A stretch of DNA of 64,000 nt from Prevotella sp. MGM2 (lineage in GTDB: Bacteria > Bacteroidota > Bacteroidia > Bacteroidales > Bacteroidaceae), in the NCBI RefSeq assembly GCF_002933955.1, contig NZ_BEWW01000284.1:1-64000 (forward strand), given 5' to 3'. The translations under genes were made by a program, and so were the position numbers. Below the pieces are notes generated by a model. That model did no database searches. It worked only from the letters and a program-made list of their open reading frames with translations, and had not been told where the DNA came from. The stretch's first letter is position 1. Each line of letters begins with the position of its first letter. Of this stretch, positions 8,410 through 17,755 are shown piece by piece.

Positions 8410-9030
8410 ATGAATATATTTGTTATACATAACAACTACCCGTCGGCATACAATAAAACGGATGCCGACGCGTTTATTATAGAAAAGCCGGTGATATACA
8501 CGCTCACCGACACAGCTCTCACAAAGGACGGAAAACCGTTTTTCATTCCCGACTTCGCATCGCCATGCACCTTTCAGATGTCATTGGTGCTACGCATCAG
8601 CCGGCTGGGACGCAGCATATCGCCCCGTTTTGCCCACCGGTATTACGATGCCCTTACCGTCGGAGTCATGTTTACGGCTCAGAACTTGTTTGAATACTGT
8701 GTCAGCCACTCTCTTCCATGGGAAATGGCAAAAGGATTTGACGGGGCAGCCGCACTGGGACGATTTGTCACCTTAACGGAAGAAAGCAAAGCTCTGTCCG
8801 GATATGACTTTCATCTGGAACGCGACGGGGAAACCATACAAAAATCCGGTATGACACAACCTCGCTTCTCTCCGGAAGAACTTATCGCCGATATCAGTCG
8901 TTTCTACACCTTGCGACAAGGCGACCTGCTATATTATGGTTTTCCGTGCTCTCCCGAAAAAGCGACAGTCAACACCCGTCTGACCGCTTTCCTCGGCAAT
9001 ACGCAGGTTTTATCCTTTAACGTCAAATGA
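8410..9030 (+). CDS. FAH-family protein lacking metal ligands
   Basis: A 206-residue protein of the fumarylacetoacetate hydrolase superfamily, recognised by KDGKPFFIPDF, RFAHRYYDALTVGV and LPWEMAKGFDGAAALG. Usual members bind Mg/Ca through an E-x-E pair and an Asp in the D-x-T-A-R-D segment. Here the corresponding stretches read FQMSLVLRI and GVMFTAQNL, so both Glu and the Asp are replaced. It is therefore unlikely to be a normal metal-dependent hydrolase. ATG 8410 (MNIFVIHNNYPSAYN) gives the family length; the longer frame from 8341 adds residues without similarity. It lies 112 bp after the DUF3078 gene. Confidence 0.7.
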   Translation: MNIFVIHNNYPSAYNKTDADAFIIEKPVIYTLTDTALTKDGKPFFIPDFASPCTFQMSLVLRISRLGRSISPRFAHRYYDALTVGVMFTAQNLFEYCVSHSLPWEMAKGFDGAAALGRFVTLTEESKALSGYDFHLERDGETIQKSGMTQPRFSPEELIADISRFYTLRQGDLLYYGFPCSPEKATVNTRLTAFLGNTQVLSFNVK

Positions 9031-9080
9031 AAGAGCCACACACCGACAGAACATTCCAACCACTTTCATCCTCTTAGCAC

Positions 9081-12000
9081 ATGCGCCGTTTATTCCTGCA
9101 TATCCTATCAGTTATCTGCCTTTGCTCCCCTATCCAACTCCGTGCCGTGGAGAACACACTTCCGACAGACAGTAACTTCACAAACTTATTGCCAGAAAGA
9201 TATCCGGTGAGCGCAGAAACATTACCGCTTTTCACCACGCAGATAGAGATAACTCTGCCAGAAAGCACCAATAGTCTGGAAAACATTGTCAGACTGGAGT
9301 ATCCGGAATTCGCACCGCTCTCTTCCGAAGAAACAAAAATAATCCGGCAGGCAAATCATCAAGTCCCAGACTCCATAACCTTGCAGGCTGATTACGGCAT
9401 CAGCCGCAAAAAAGGCATACTGGATGTTTCCTTTTGCCCTGTTATCCGGAAAGGCGGCACCTACTATCGTCTCATCTCATGCAAGCTGGCGGTCAATCAT
9501 ACTATCGGCAGGACCGCCTTATCCGCCACATCCAATCCCGGCAACCGTTGGGCGGAAAAATCCGTTATGGCAACCGGCCGATGGGTTAAGATCAGGGTAA
9601 GCGCTGAAGGGATTTACCGTTTATCGTCAACAGACCTCAAAGCTATGGGCTTTCAGGATATATCCCGTGTGAAACTATATGGATACGGGGGGCGGCTGCA
9701 ACCGGAGGCATGGACTTTCAATGGCCACAACCGCATACCTGACGATTTGAACGAAGTTCCCCTTTACCGCCGCAAGGAAGACGTGCTATTCTTTGCGGAG
9801 GGCACTGTGCGCTGGACATGGAATACCGCCAGACAACAGTGGTATCATGAGAACCAGCCTTACTCCCGATATTCCTATTATTTCCTAACCGAAGGCAATA
9901 ATCCGGCCGGTTTTTCCACACTGCGGCCAAATACCATTTCCGACAACATCATTTCTTCCGTCACAGCTTATACGGTTTATGACAATGATGCCGCCAGTTT
10001 TTATAACGGCGGTAGAGAAATGTATGATGCTTACAATTTCTCCACTGGTAACTCCAAGACTTACAAACTGCAGGCTCCCGGAGCCATTGCGGGAGAAAAC
10101 GCCATAGTGGCCATAGGCATTGCCGCCAGCAATTCCATGAAAGCCACAGCAGTCGAACTGTCTGTGAACGATAACCGACTGGCACAATTCAACATCTCAC
10201 GCCATGGATCTGAAGAAATAGCCCGTGAAGCACGACAATATTACAAGACCAAGGCCATTACAGACAACAATATTTTTTCCATACAGACCTCACAAGGCAG
10301 TTCCGCACGGCTCAATTATCTGCGCGTCACTTATCAGCGTGCCTTAAGTGCCACGGACGATGGTATAGCCTTCACGCCCAACATGTCAGGTGCGGCCACC
10401 TTGCAAATAGCTAATGCCACCGGCAATACAGCCATTTGGCAGATAGGTACGGCTGATTTACCTACGACTGCCATTGAGTCAAAATTAAGCGGCACGACAT
10501 TACACGCCGATATCGATGATGCTTCCCAACGTTTTGTTGTGGTAGATTTAAATAAAGACTACCCAGCCCCGACTATTGTCGGTGAGGTGGACAATCAGAA
10601 CTTACACGCTGACCCTGCCGCCGATATGGTCATTATTATTCCGGCAAGCAACAAACTCAAAGCCCCCGCAAAGCGTCTGGCGGAATTTCATCGCGGAAGA
10701 GGACTTCGGGTAAACGTTGTGCAGACCAGTGAACTTTACAATGAATTCTCATCCGGAACTCCTGATGCCTCTGCTTACCGGCGTTATCTGAAAATGCTCT
10801 ACGACCGTGCAAAATCGCCACACGACATTCCCCGCTATTTACTGCTGTTTGGAAACAGCGCATGGGACAACCGCATGCTTTCTGCAGAATGGCAAGAAAA
10901 AAATCCGGACGACTATCTCTTGGCCTTCGAAGTAAGTGATGGTGCCCGTGAGGCTTTTTCCGCCGATTTATCTATAGGTAATTTAAGAAGTTATGTTACT
11001 GACGATTTTTTCGGATGGCTGGATGACAATGAAGGGACTAACTACAATACCAACAAACTGGATATTGCCATAGGACGTTTCACATGCACAGAAACATCGG
11101 AGGCGAATGTCTTAGTTGATAAAACTATCGCCTATGTCGAAAACAAAACTCCGGGAGCTTGGCAAAACCGGGTTTATTTCCTGGCTGACGATTTGAACAA
11201 TACGCTTCACATGAGAAGTGCGGAAACAACAATCAATTATTTTAACAAAGCTACTTCCAACCGTTTCTCCGTCCGTAAAATTTATTGGGACGCCTATAAA
11301 AGAACTTACACTGCTACGGGCTATGCTTATCCCGAAGTGCGCAAGCTATTACAGGACTATATGTCTCAAGGAGCACTGATGCTCAATTACACCGGACATG
11401 GCAGCCCTGATCAAATTTCATATGCCCGGATATTATTGAAAGAAGACTTCAATATTTCTTCAGAAGGGCGTTTACCTTTATGGGTAATGGCCTCATGCGA
11501 AATATCCCCTTTTGATTCCGACAAAGAAGATATAGGCCGTAACGCGCTCTCCAATCCTTCAGGCGGAGCCATTGCCGTGATGTGCGCCACCCGTTCCGTC
11601 TATGCCGACCGAAATGAGATATTGAACAACTATTACTGCACTTACCTTTTCGAAAAGGACAGCGAAGGACGCCACAACAGTGTTTCCGAAGCATTACGCC
11701 GTGCAAAAGTCGCTTTAGTAGAAACCGGAGGCGATGCCACAACGAACAAGTTGAAATATGTTTTACTTGGCGATCCTTCGGTTGTACTAGCGGCTCCACA
11801 CACAACCATTTCAGTAGATTCCATTAATGGCGAAGCAATTGCCCCCAATCGTAAATGGCAAATGAAAGCCGGAGAAAAAGTCCGCTTTGCCGGCCATGTG
11901 AACACCGAAGCCGGAGAAAAGGATAAAACATTCAACGGAACTGTTACGGCAACCCTTACCGACCGTCTGGAAACCATTATCTGCCAAAACAATTCAAAAG

Positions 12001-12884
12001 GTGAAAACGTTATGACCTATCAGGACCGTACGAAAATACTCTTCGAAGGCAGTGACTCCGTACATAACGGACTTTTTTCCATTTCATTTGTAGTCCCGCG
12101 TGACATCAACTACTCGAAGGATAACGGACGCATAACGCTTTATGCCGTAAATGACCGGCACACTATTGAAGCAAACGGCGAAAACCAGCAATTTTATTTT
12201 AACGGTACAGAAACCGGCCAAGCAAACGATACCATCGCGCCAAAGGTCTACCTATATTTAGACACACCGGACTTTCCCGATGGAGGCATTACCTCATCCT
12301 CGCCTGTATTCTTTGCCAGAGTAAGCGACAATATCGGTCTGAATGTTACCGGTAACAGTATTGGACACAACATAGAACTGATTTTAGACAACAATACGGC
12401 CGATGCCATTACACTTAACAGTCATTTCATCTATGACTTTGGCAGTTACAGCAGCGGTACGGTTTCTTATCCGTTGAATAACCTGACATCCGGACCTCAT
12501 CATCTGAAATTCCGCGTTTGGGATGTGAACAATAATGTGAGCACCTCATCGTTATCATTTCATGTAGGAGACCAACGCACAGACGGTATGGACATAAATG
12601 CCACATCCAATCCGGCTTATAACTCAACAAATTTTGTGACCATCCTCCCAGAAGAAATGGGTGGGAACCATACCGTCACCACTGATGTATGGGACATTAA
12701 CGGCCGCAAGGTATGGAGCACGGAAGTCTTAACCGGCGGACGTTATTGCGTTGTCCCCTGGAATCTTTCCGGCAATGACGGAGCACCGTTGCCTTCAGGC
12801 ATTTATCTTTATCGGGCCAAAGTCTCTGAGACCGGAGTCTCCTCAGAAAGCAGCGTAAAGAAATTAATAATCATCAGAAAATAA
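9081..12884 (+). CDS. porU: Type IX secretion sortase PorU
   Basis: A 1267-residue gingipain-like (C25) protein that removes the C-terminal signal of type IX cargo at the outer membrane and links the cargo to anionic lipopolysaccharide. It starts with a signal peptide (MRRLFLHILSVICLCSPIQL). The catalytic pair is visible: His773 in YTGHGSPD and Cys806 in VMASCEIS, 33 residues apart. The C-terminus (about 1180-1267) is a type IX CTD-like beta domain with SGIYLYRAKV and a final KKLIIIRK. porV follows after 18 bp, as in Porphyromonas gingivalis, where the two proteins work in one attachment complex. Confidence 0.93.
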   Translation: MRRLFLHILSVICLCSPIQLRAVENTLPTDSNFTNLLPERYPVSAETLPLFTTQIEITLPESTNSLENIVRLEYPEFAPLSSEETKIIRQANHQVPDSITLQADYGISRKKGILDVSFCPVIRKGGTYYRLISCKLAVNHTIGRTALSATSNPGNRWAEKSVMATGRWVKIRVSAEGIYRLSSTDLKAMGFQDISRVKLYGYGGRLQPEAWTFNGHNRIPDDLNEVPLYRRKEDVLFFAEGTVRWTWNTARQQWYHENQPYSRYSYYFLTEGNNPAGFSTLRPNTISDNIISSVTAYTVYDNDAASFYNGGREMYDAYNFSTGNSKTYKLQAPGAIAGENAIVAIGIAASNSMKATAVELSVNDNRLAQFNISRHGSEEIAREARQYYKTKAITDNNIFSIQTSQGSSARLNYLRVTYQRALSATDDGIAFTPNMSGAATLQIANATGNTAIWQIGTADLPTTAIESKLSGTTLHADIDDASQRFVVVDLNKDYPAPTIVGEVDNQNLHADPAADMVIIIPASNKLKAPAKRLAEFHRGRGLRVNVVQTSELYNEFSSGTPDASAYRRYLKMLYDRAKSPHDIPRYLLLFGNSAWDNRMLSAEWQEKNPDDYLLAFEVSDGAREAFSADLSIGNLRSYVTDDFFGWLDDNEGTNYNTNKLDIAIGRFTCTETSEANVLVDKTIAYVENKTPGAWQNRVYFLADDLNNTLHMRSAETTINYFNKATSNRFSVRKIYWDAYKRTYTATGYAYPEVRKLLQDYMSQGALMLNYTGHGSPDQISYARILLKEDFNISSEGRLPLWVMASCEISPFDSDKEDIGRNALSNPSGGAIAVMCATRSVYADRNEILNNYYCTYLFEKDSEGRHNSVSEALRRAKVALVETGGDATTNKLKYVLLGDPSVVLAAPHTTISVDSINGEAIAPNRKWQMKAGEKVRFAGHVNTEAGEKDKTFNGTVTATLTDRLETIICQNNSKGENVMTYQDRTKILFEGSDSVHNGLFSISFVVPRDINYSKDNGRITLYAVNDRHTIEANGENQQFYFNGTETGQANDTIAPKVYLYLDTPDFPDGGITSSSPVFFARVSDNIGLNVTGNSIGHNIELILDNNTADAITLNSHFIYDFGSYSSGTVSYPLNNLTSGPHHLKFRVWDVNNNVSTSSLSFHVGDQRTDGMDINATSNPAYNSTNFVTILPEEMGGNHTVTTDVWDINGRKVWSTEVLTGGRYCVVPWNLSGNDGAPLPSGIYLYRAKVSETGVSSESSVKKLIIIRK

Positions 12885-12902
12885 CAGAAAGGAAAAAGAT
12901 CA

Positions 12903-14069
12903 ATGGAACATAAAAGAATCATAGCTATTTGCGCTCCGCTCATATTGTTTTTCGTCATGGCCCATGCCGATGACGGCGATGATTTGAAAGATCAGTTTAA
13001 CCCTGTCATGACAGCTGTCACCTCTCAAAGCATAGCAGCCGATGCGCGTGCCGCCGGTTTGGGTGATATAGGAGCAGCTACCGATCCCGATGTCAACTCC
13101 CAAAGCTGGAACCCGGCCAAATATCCGTTCACTATCAGCCGTGCCGGTCTGGCAATCAACTATACCCCCTGGTTGAGGCAATTGGTTAATGACATAGCCC
13201 TCCTTAATGCCGCCGGTTATTTCCGTATCGGCGATTATCAGGCCGTCAGCGGTTCCTTGCGTTATTTCTCCCTTGGCGATGTATCGGCCGGCGACATGAC
13301 AGTAAAACCTTATGAACTGGCTGTCGATGTGGCTTATTCGCGGATGCTGAGTGAAAAATTTTCAGCCTCCGTTGCTTTGCGCTATATGTATTCAGACCTC
13401 AGCGGGCACTACGACGATAACGTCACACCGGGTTCCGCCTTTGCAGCCGACCTCGCCTGCTATTACAATAATTATGTCATGATGGGCAACAGGGAGTGTC
13501 AGCTGGCCTGGGGTTTGAATATAAGTAATATCGGTACAAAAATCAATTATGGCGAAGATTATTCTTATTTTATCCCTACCAATTTACGTCTAGGTCTAAG
13601 CTATACCATTCCTGTGAATGAATATAACCGTTTCTCCATTTCTGCAGACGTCAACAAACTGCTCGTTCCCTCCAAGCCTCTGCAAGGTGCTGACGAAAGC
13701 AACGAAGAATATGAAGAACGTATTCGTAATGATTATTACGACATGTCCTCCATTTCCGGCATTTTCAAGAGTTTCGGCGACTCTGAACGCGGTTTTAAAG
13801 GCGAGATGGAGGAAATACAGTGGAGCATCGGTGCGGAATACACCTACAACGACAAATTCAGCCTGCGTGCCGGCTATCATCATGAGAGCGAAATGCAAGG
13901 CAACAGGAAATATTTCACGGTCGGCGCCGGTTTCCGCATGAATGTGTTGTCCATTGATGCCGGCTACGTCATAGCCACGACGCCCAGTAACCCTCTCGAC
14001 CAAACTCTGCGGGTATCGCTGGCGTTCGACTTTGATGGCATTAAGGATTTCTTCGGCCGTCGCCGTTAA
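12903..14069 (+). CDS. porV: Type IX secretion outer-membrane protein PorV
   Basis: A 388-residue FadL-like barrel that shuttles folded cargo from the type IX translocon to PorU. It has a signal peptide (MEHKRIIAICAPLILFFVMA, cut near HAD). Typical motifs follow: ADARAAGLGDIGAATDPD near the mature start, SWNPAKYPF, and a C-terminal barrel strand. It is in one transcription unit with porU (18-bp gap) and ispF (25-bp gap). The other T9SS genes are not in this window. Confidence 0.92.
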   Translation: MEHKRIIAICAPLILFFVMAHADDGDDLKDQFNPVMTAVTSQSIAADARAAGLGDIGAATDPDVNSQSWNPAKYPFTISRAGLAINYTPWLRQLVNDIALLNAAGYFRIGDYQAVSGSLRYFSLGDVSAGDMTVKPYELAVDVAYSRMLSEKFSASVALRYMYSDLSGHYDDNVTPGSAFAADLACYYNNYVMMGNRECQLAWGLNISNIGTKINYGEDYSYFIPTNLRLGLSYTIPVNEYNRFSISADVNKLLVPSKPLQGADESNEEYEERIRNDYYDMSSISGIFKSFGDSERGFKGEMEEIQWSIGAEYTYNDKFSLRAGYHHESEMQGNRKYFTVGAGFRMNVLSIDAGYVIATTPSNPLDQTLRVSLAFDFDGIKDFFGRRR

Positions 14070-14094
14070 TTTTCCACATATAAACTATTTCACA

Positions 14095-14571
14095 ATGAAA
14101 ATACGAGTAGGAATGGGCTACGATGTCCATCAGTTCGCAGAGGGCCGCCCTTTATGGCTAGGCGGAATAGAAATACCCCATTCTCAGGGACTGTTGGGGC
14201 ACAGCGATGCCGATGTTCTCATACATGCCATTTGCGACGCCTTGCTGGGTGCCGCTGCCATGCGCGACATAGGCTATCATTTCCCCGACACCGCAGAAGA
14301 ACTGACAGGCATAGACAGCAAAATCCTCCTGAGGCAAACCATCAACCTACTGGCCGATGCCGGTTGGAGAGTGGGCAATATTGATGCCACGGTTTGCGCA
14401 GAACGCCCTAAGCTCAATCCGCACATTCCTGCCATGCAGGCCTGCATGGCAGCACTGATGGGCATTGATCCAGAGGATGTCAGCATCAAAGCCACCACTA
14501 CTGAGAAGCTGGGATTCGTAGGCCGCCAAGAAGGCATATCAGCCTATGCCGTAGCCTTAATAGAAAAGTAA
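14095..14571 (+). CDS. ispF: 2-C-methyl-D-erythritol 2,4-cyclodiphosphate synthase
   Basis: A 158-residue enzyme of the MEP isoprenoid pathway. It binds metal through the GYDVH motif near the start and His in LGHSDADVLIHAICDALLGA. The family end motif TTTEKLGFVGRQEGI is present. ATG 14095 (MKIRVGMGYDVH) is the family start; the frame is open further up inside porV. It is probably cotranscribed with porUV and is followed by a strong terminator. Confidence 0.96.
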   Translation: MKIRVGMGYDVHQFAEGRPLWLGGIEIPHSQGLLGHSDADVLIHAICDALLGAAAMRDIGYHFPDTAEELTGIDSKILLRQTINLLADAGWRVGNIDATVCAERPKLNPHIPAMQACMAALMGIDPEDVSIKATTTEKLGFVGRQEGISAYAVALIEK

Positions 14572-14580
14572 AACAATAAT

Positions 14581-14612
14581 ACGCGCATTCCATCTACTGG
14601 CGGAATGCGCGT
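14581..14612 (+). terminator. terminator of porU-porV-ispF
   Basis: An 11-bp perfect stem ACGCGCATTCC/GGAATGCGCGT with a 10-nt loop, followed by ATATTTATT, 10 bp after the ispF stop. Confidence 0.8.
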
Positions 14613-14645
14613 ATATTTATTATAAGTCAAACAACAAGCAACCCT

Positions 14646-16022
14646 ATGCAACGATTTTTCAAAGCCCTTGGCACGGCTTGTTTTTTATTCATGCCAGTTG
14701 CCGCCCAGTCACAGTCAGACTGGAGCGACTATTTTTACCGTTCCATGACGGCAGATAAAGGAACCCCGGTCACATTGCCGGCAGATGCTAATAAAAAGAT
14801 TTCAGAGGATAAGATCGGCATCTCGCGCGATTTCATGTGGAAAGCATGGCTAAATGCCGTGAGACGCCGGCCTGTTCCCCATCTCATTCCTGCCGCCGCT
14901 CTGAGCGACAGCAGCCGCGGAGAACTAGCTATCCCCGACAGTCTTGAACCTGCCGCTGTCATGCCTTATTATTACGGTCTGAAAGGAGACTTGGCAGCCA
15001 CCGGCAACACCTCCGTTCCCACCTATCTCTATCTGCACGGTTCCGGCCCCAAAGCCCAAGAATGGGCAGCAAGCCTGTCATGGGCCAAAATCTTTGCCGA
15101 TGCCCCTTCACGTTATTTCATTCCGCAAATTCCCAATGAAGCTCCTTACTACCGCTGGTGGCAGCGTTCCAAACAATGGGCATGGACCTGGTTGTGGCAA
15201 CAGTTGACTCTCACCCCCGGTTTTGATCCCGACCGCTTCTACATTTTCGGCATCTCCGAAGGAGGATATGGCAGTCAGCGGCTGGCTTCTTACTATGCTG
15301 ACTATCTGGCAGCCGCAGGCCCCATGGCCGGCGGTGAACCGCTCATCAACGCGCCGGCCGAGAATCTGAGCAATATCGGTTTCAGCCTTCTGACCGGAGC
15401 CAAGGACTACGCTTTCTGCCGCGACCGTTACACCCGGATCACCGGCGAAACACTCGACAGTCTGGCGCAAAGCGGCAGCGGAATCTATGCCCACCGTGTG
15501 CAACTGATTCCGGAAATGGGCCATGGCATTGACTACCGTCCCACAACGCCTTGGCTGTCGCAATTCCGACGCAACCCTTGGCCACGCCGTTTCGTGTGGG
15601 AAGATTTCGCCATGGACGACCGTCACCGTTCCGGATTCTATAACCTCCGGTCCGACCGACAATTACCCGACAGCATCCGCCTACGGTATGACGTTGACAT
15701 GTGCACCCCCAACATCGTGAAAATAACGGTCAACCGCGTGGAGTATATTCCCACGGAAAAAGATACTACGTGGAATATGACTTTGCGCTGGAACAAGCAA
15801 CAAACTCTTGAGAACGACTATGCGTTCACCGTCTTCCTCGATGAGCATCTGATAAATATGAACGAGCCTGTAACCGTCATTGTCAACGGGCGGCGCGTCT
15901 TCCGCGGCAAATTACGCCCTACGCTGTCAGCCATGGGAGAGAGCATAGCCACTTATGGCGATTTACGACGTATCTTCACAACAAAAGTCAGCGTAAGCAA
16001 TAATAATCGTACAACTCATTAA
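14646..16022 (+). CDS. Secreted alpha/beta hydrolase (esterase-like)
   Basis: A 458-residue exported hydrolase. A signal peptide (MQRFFKALGTACFLFMPVAA) precedes a linker and an alpha/beta-hydrolase fold: TYLYLHGSG gives the oxyanion strand, GISEGGYG contains the nucleophile Ser204, and EMGHGID supplies His293. The likely acid is the Asp in TGAKDYAF. The architecture resembles secreted esterases and polyhydroxybutyrate-depolymerase-like enzymes; the substrate is not predictable. After about residue 370 a beta-rich tail follows. It stands alone between the ispF terminator and repeat copy A. Confidence 0.75.
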   Translation: MQRFFKALGTACFLFMPVAAQSQSDWSDYFYRSMTADKGTPVTLPADANKKISEDKIGISRDFMWKAWLNAVRRRPVPHLIPAAALSDSSRGELAIPDSLEPAAVMPYYYGLKGDLAATGNTSVPTYLYLHGSGPKAQEWAASLSWAKIFADAPSRYFIPQIPNEAPYYRWWQRSKQWAWTWLWQQLTLTPGFDPDRFYIFGISEGGYGSQRLASYYADYLAAAGPMAGGEPLINAPAENLSNIGFSLLTGAKDYAFCRDRYTRITGETLDSLAQSGSGIYAHRVQLIPEMGHGIDYRPTTPWLSQFRRNPWPRRFVWEDFAMDDRHRSGFYNLRSDRQLPDSIRLRYDVDMCTPNIVKITVNRVEYIPTEKDTTWNMTLRWNKQQTLENDYAFTVFLDEHLINMNEPVTVIVNGRRVFRGKLRPTLSAMGESIATYGDLRRIFTTKVSVSNNNRTTH

Positions 16023-16070
16023 ATCCAGCATTTCCCTAACCTCTGAAATTCAGTTGGGCGCCCTTTCGAC

Positions 16071-16333
16071 ATTAACATTTTTAACTTTCCGTTACATTTG
16101 AGAGTCATGTTTTCCCGACTCCTAGTATTGAAGTTAGGAAAGTCCGTATTGAAATTTCAACTCGAATCCTTGGACTTTAAATTGCAATAAGTGGAATTTT
16201 CATAAAAAACAGAGCGAGAAACGGCTGGAATATGGCCTGAAAACACTGGAAAAGCGGGACATCCCAATGGGAAGTCCCGCTTCGCTATTACAAAGATACA
16301 ACATTTTCGCCCCAAAAGCAAAGTGTGTTAAAA
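16071..16333 (-). repeat. 263-bp intergenic repeat, copy A
   Basis: This copy is 263 bp, bounded by ATTAACA (16071-16077) and TGTTAAAA (16326-16333). Read on the minus strand it has the promoter TTTG (16319-16322), 20 nt, TATCTTTG (16291-16298), then a hairpin at 16253-16281 with GCGGGAC arms, then a 3' palindrome at about 16143-16195 that is weaker than in copies B and C. It fills most of the gap between the hydrolase and galE and is transcribed against both. It is most similar to copy B. Confidence 0.8.
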
Positions 16334-16581
16334 TACACAGACACCGTTTCCACATGCGAGATGCCCCGGATATCACATGTGACCATAACCTGTCTGTAAT
16401 CAGTCAACAATCTCTCAACTGACACCGGAAAATTTCCGAAGTTGTCAGATAACAGTCACACCCGTTAATGGCTGACATCTAAAAACCGGCAGCGGTTTTA
16501 AAAAAATGTTGTGCAAATCTGTCAATTTAAAATAAATTGTTACTTTTGCGGTGTACGTCACAAACAAAAACTTACACACCC

Positions 16582-17622
16582 ATGAAGAAAACCATTTTGG
16601 TTACCGGTGGCACCGGTTTTATCGGTTCGCACACCACCGTAGAACTGCAGGCAGCAGGCTACGAAGTTGTTATTGTTGACAACCTTTCCAATTCAAACGC
16701 TGATGTCGTTGACGGCATTGAGAAAATCTCGGGCATTCGCCCGGCTTTCGAGAAGGTGGACTGCTGCGACCTTCCGGCTTTGGAAAGTGTTTTCCAAAAA
16801 CACCCCGGCATTTCCGGCATCATCCACTTTGCTGCCTCAAAGGCAGTGGGCGAAAGCGTGGAAAAACCGTTGATGTATTATGAAAACAATTTGCTTTCAC
16901 TCATCAACCTTCTGAAACTCATGCCGAAGTATGACGTAAAAGGCATCATTTTCTCCTCCAGCTGCACCGTTTACGGCCAGCCAGATCCCGAAAACCTACC
17001 TGTTACGGAACAGGCTCCCATCAAAACGGCCGAAAGCCCTTACGGCAACACCAAGCAGATTAACGAAGAAATCGTTCAGGATTACGTCAAGAGCGGTGCT
17101 CCTATCTCCGCCATCCTGCTGCGTTATTTCAACCCTATCGGCTCCCACCCCTCCGGCATCATCGGCGAACTTCCCAACGGTGTGCCCGCCAACCTCATTC
17201 CTTACCTTACGCAAACAGCCATCGGCATTCGCCCATGCCTTTCCGTGTTTGGCGACGACTACGACACTCCCGACGGCTCTTGTATCCGCGACTTCATTTA
17301 CGTTGTAGACCTTGCCAAGGCACACGTAGCTGCCATGTCACGCATTTTAGAAGGCAAAAACACCGATCCTGTTGAGATTTACAACGTCGGTACAGGCCGT
17401 GGCGTCTCCGTCTTTGAACTTATCAACACGTTTGAGCAATGCACTGGCGTGAAACTCAACTATAAGGTAGTGGACCGCCGTCCCGGCGACATCGAAAAAG
17501 TGTGGGGCAATGTTGACAAAGCCAACCAAGTGTTAGGCTGGAAGGCAGTCCACACACTTGAAGAAGCACTTTCCTCCGCCTGGAACTGGCAGAAGATCTT
17601 ACGTGAGAAAGGCATCATGTAA
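16582..17622 (+). CDS. galE: UDP-glucose 4-epimerase
   Basis: A 346-residue short-chain dehydrogenase/reductase that interconverts UDP-glucose and UDP-galactose with bound NAD. The glycine motif TGGTGFIGSHT is at residues 7-17, the catalytic SSSCTVYG and SPYGNTK (Y-x3-K) follow, and the C-terminal RPGDIEKVW segment is typical of GalE. ATG 16582 is chosen because the glycine motif must lie near the N-terminus. TACTTTTG at 16541-16548 is a plausible -7 box 33 nt upstream. Confidence 0.95.
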   Translation: MKKTILVTGGTGFIGSHTTVELQAAGYEVVIVDNLSNSNADVVDGIEKISGIRPAFEKVDCCDLPALESVFQKHPGISGIIHFAASKAVGESVEKPLMYYENNLLSLINLLKLMPKYDVKGIIFSSSCTVYGQPDPENLPVTEQAPIKTAESPYGNTKQINEEIVQDYVKSGAPISAILLRYFNPIGSHPSGIIGELPNGVPANLIPYLTQTAIGIRPCLSVFGDDYDTPDGSCIRDFIYVVDLAKAHVAAMSRILEGKNTDPVEIYNVGTGRGVSVFELINTFEQCTGVKLNYKVVDRRPGDIEKVWGNVDKANQVLGWKAVHTLEEALSSAWNWQKILREKGIM

Positions 17623-17651
17623 ACCTTTTCAGAAAACTATCATAACATTTG

Positions 17652-17720
17652 TTTAAGGGTTAAAAGTTAAGAGCCGGTTTTGTTCAAGAACTGCCCGCCT
17701 GTTAGCTTTTAACTCTTAAA
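17652..17720 (+). terminator. palindrome after galE, possible terminator
   Basis: Arms 17652-17670 and 17702-17720 (TTTAAGGGTTAAAAGTTAA against TTAGCTTTTAACTCTTAAA) pair over 19 bp with two mismatches around a 31-nt loop, followed by TTATTTTG. It fills the gap between galE and nspC. Confidence 0.45.
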
Positions 17721-17755
17721 TTATTTTGTTTAAAAACAGAAAACCGGAAAAGCCT

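Noticed and set aside
16071-16333. REP/BIME-type palindromes as explanation for the intergenic repeat
   Set aside because: The unit is much longer than REP sequences, has one fixed internal order with a promoter, and no RAYT-type transposase is seen.
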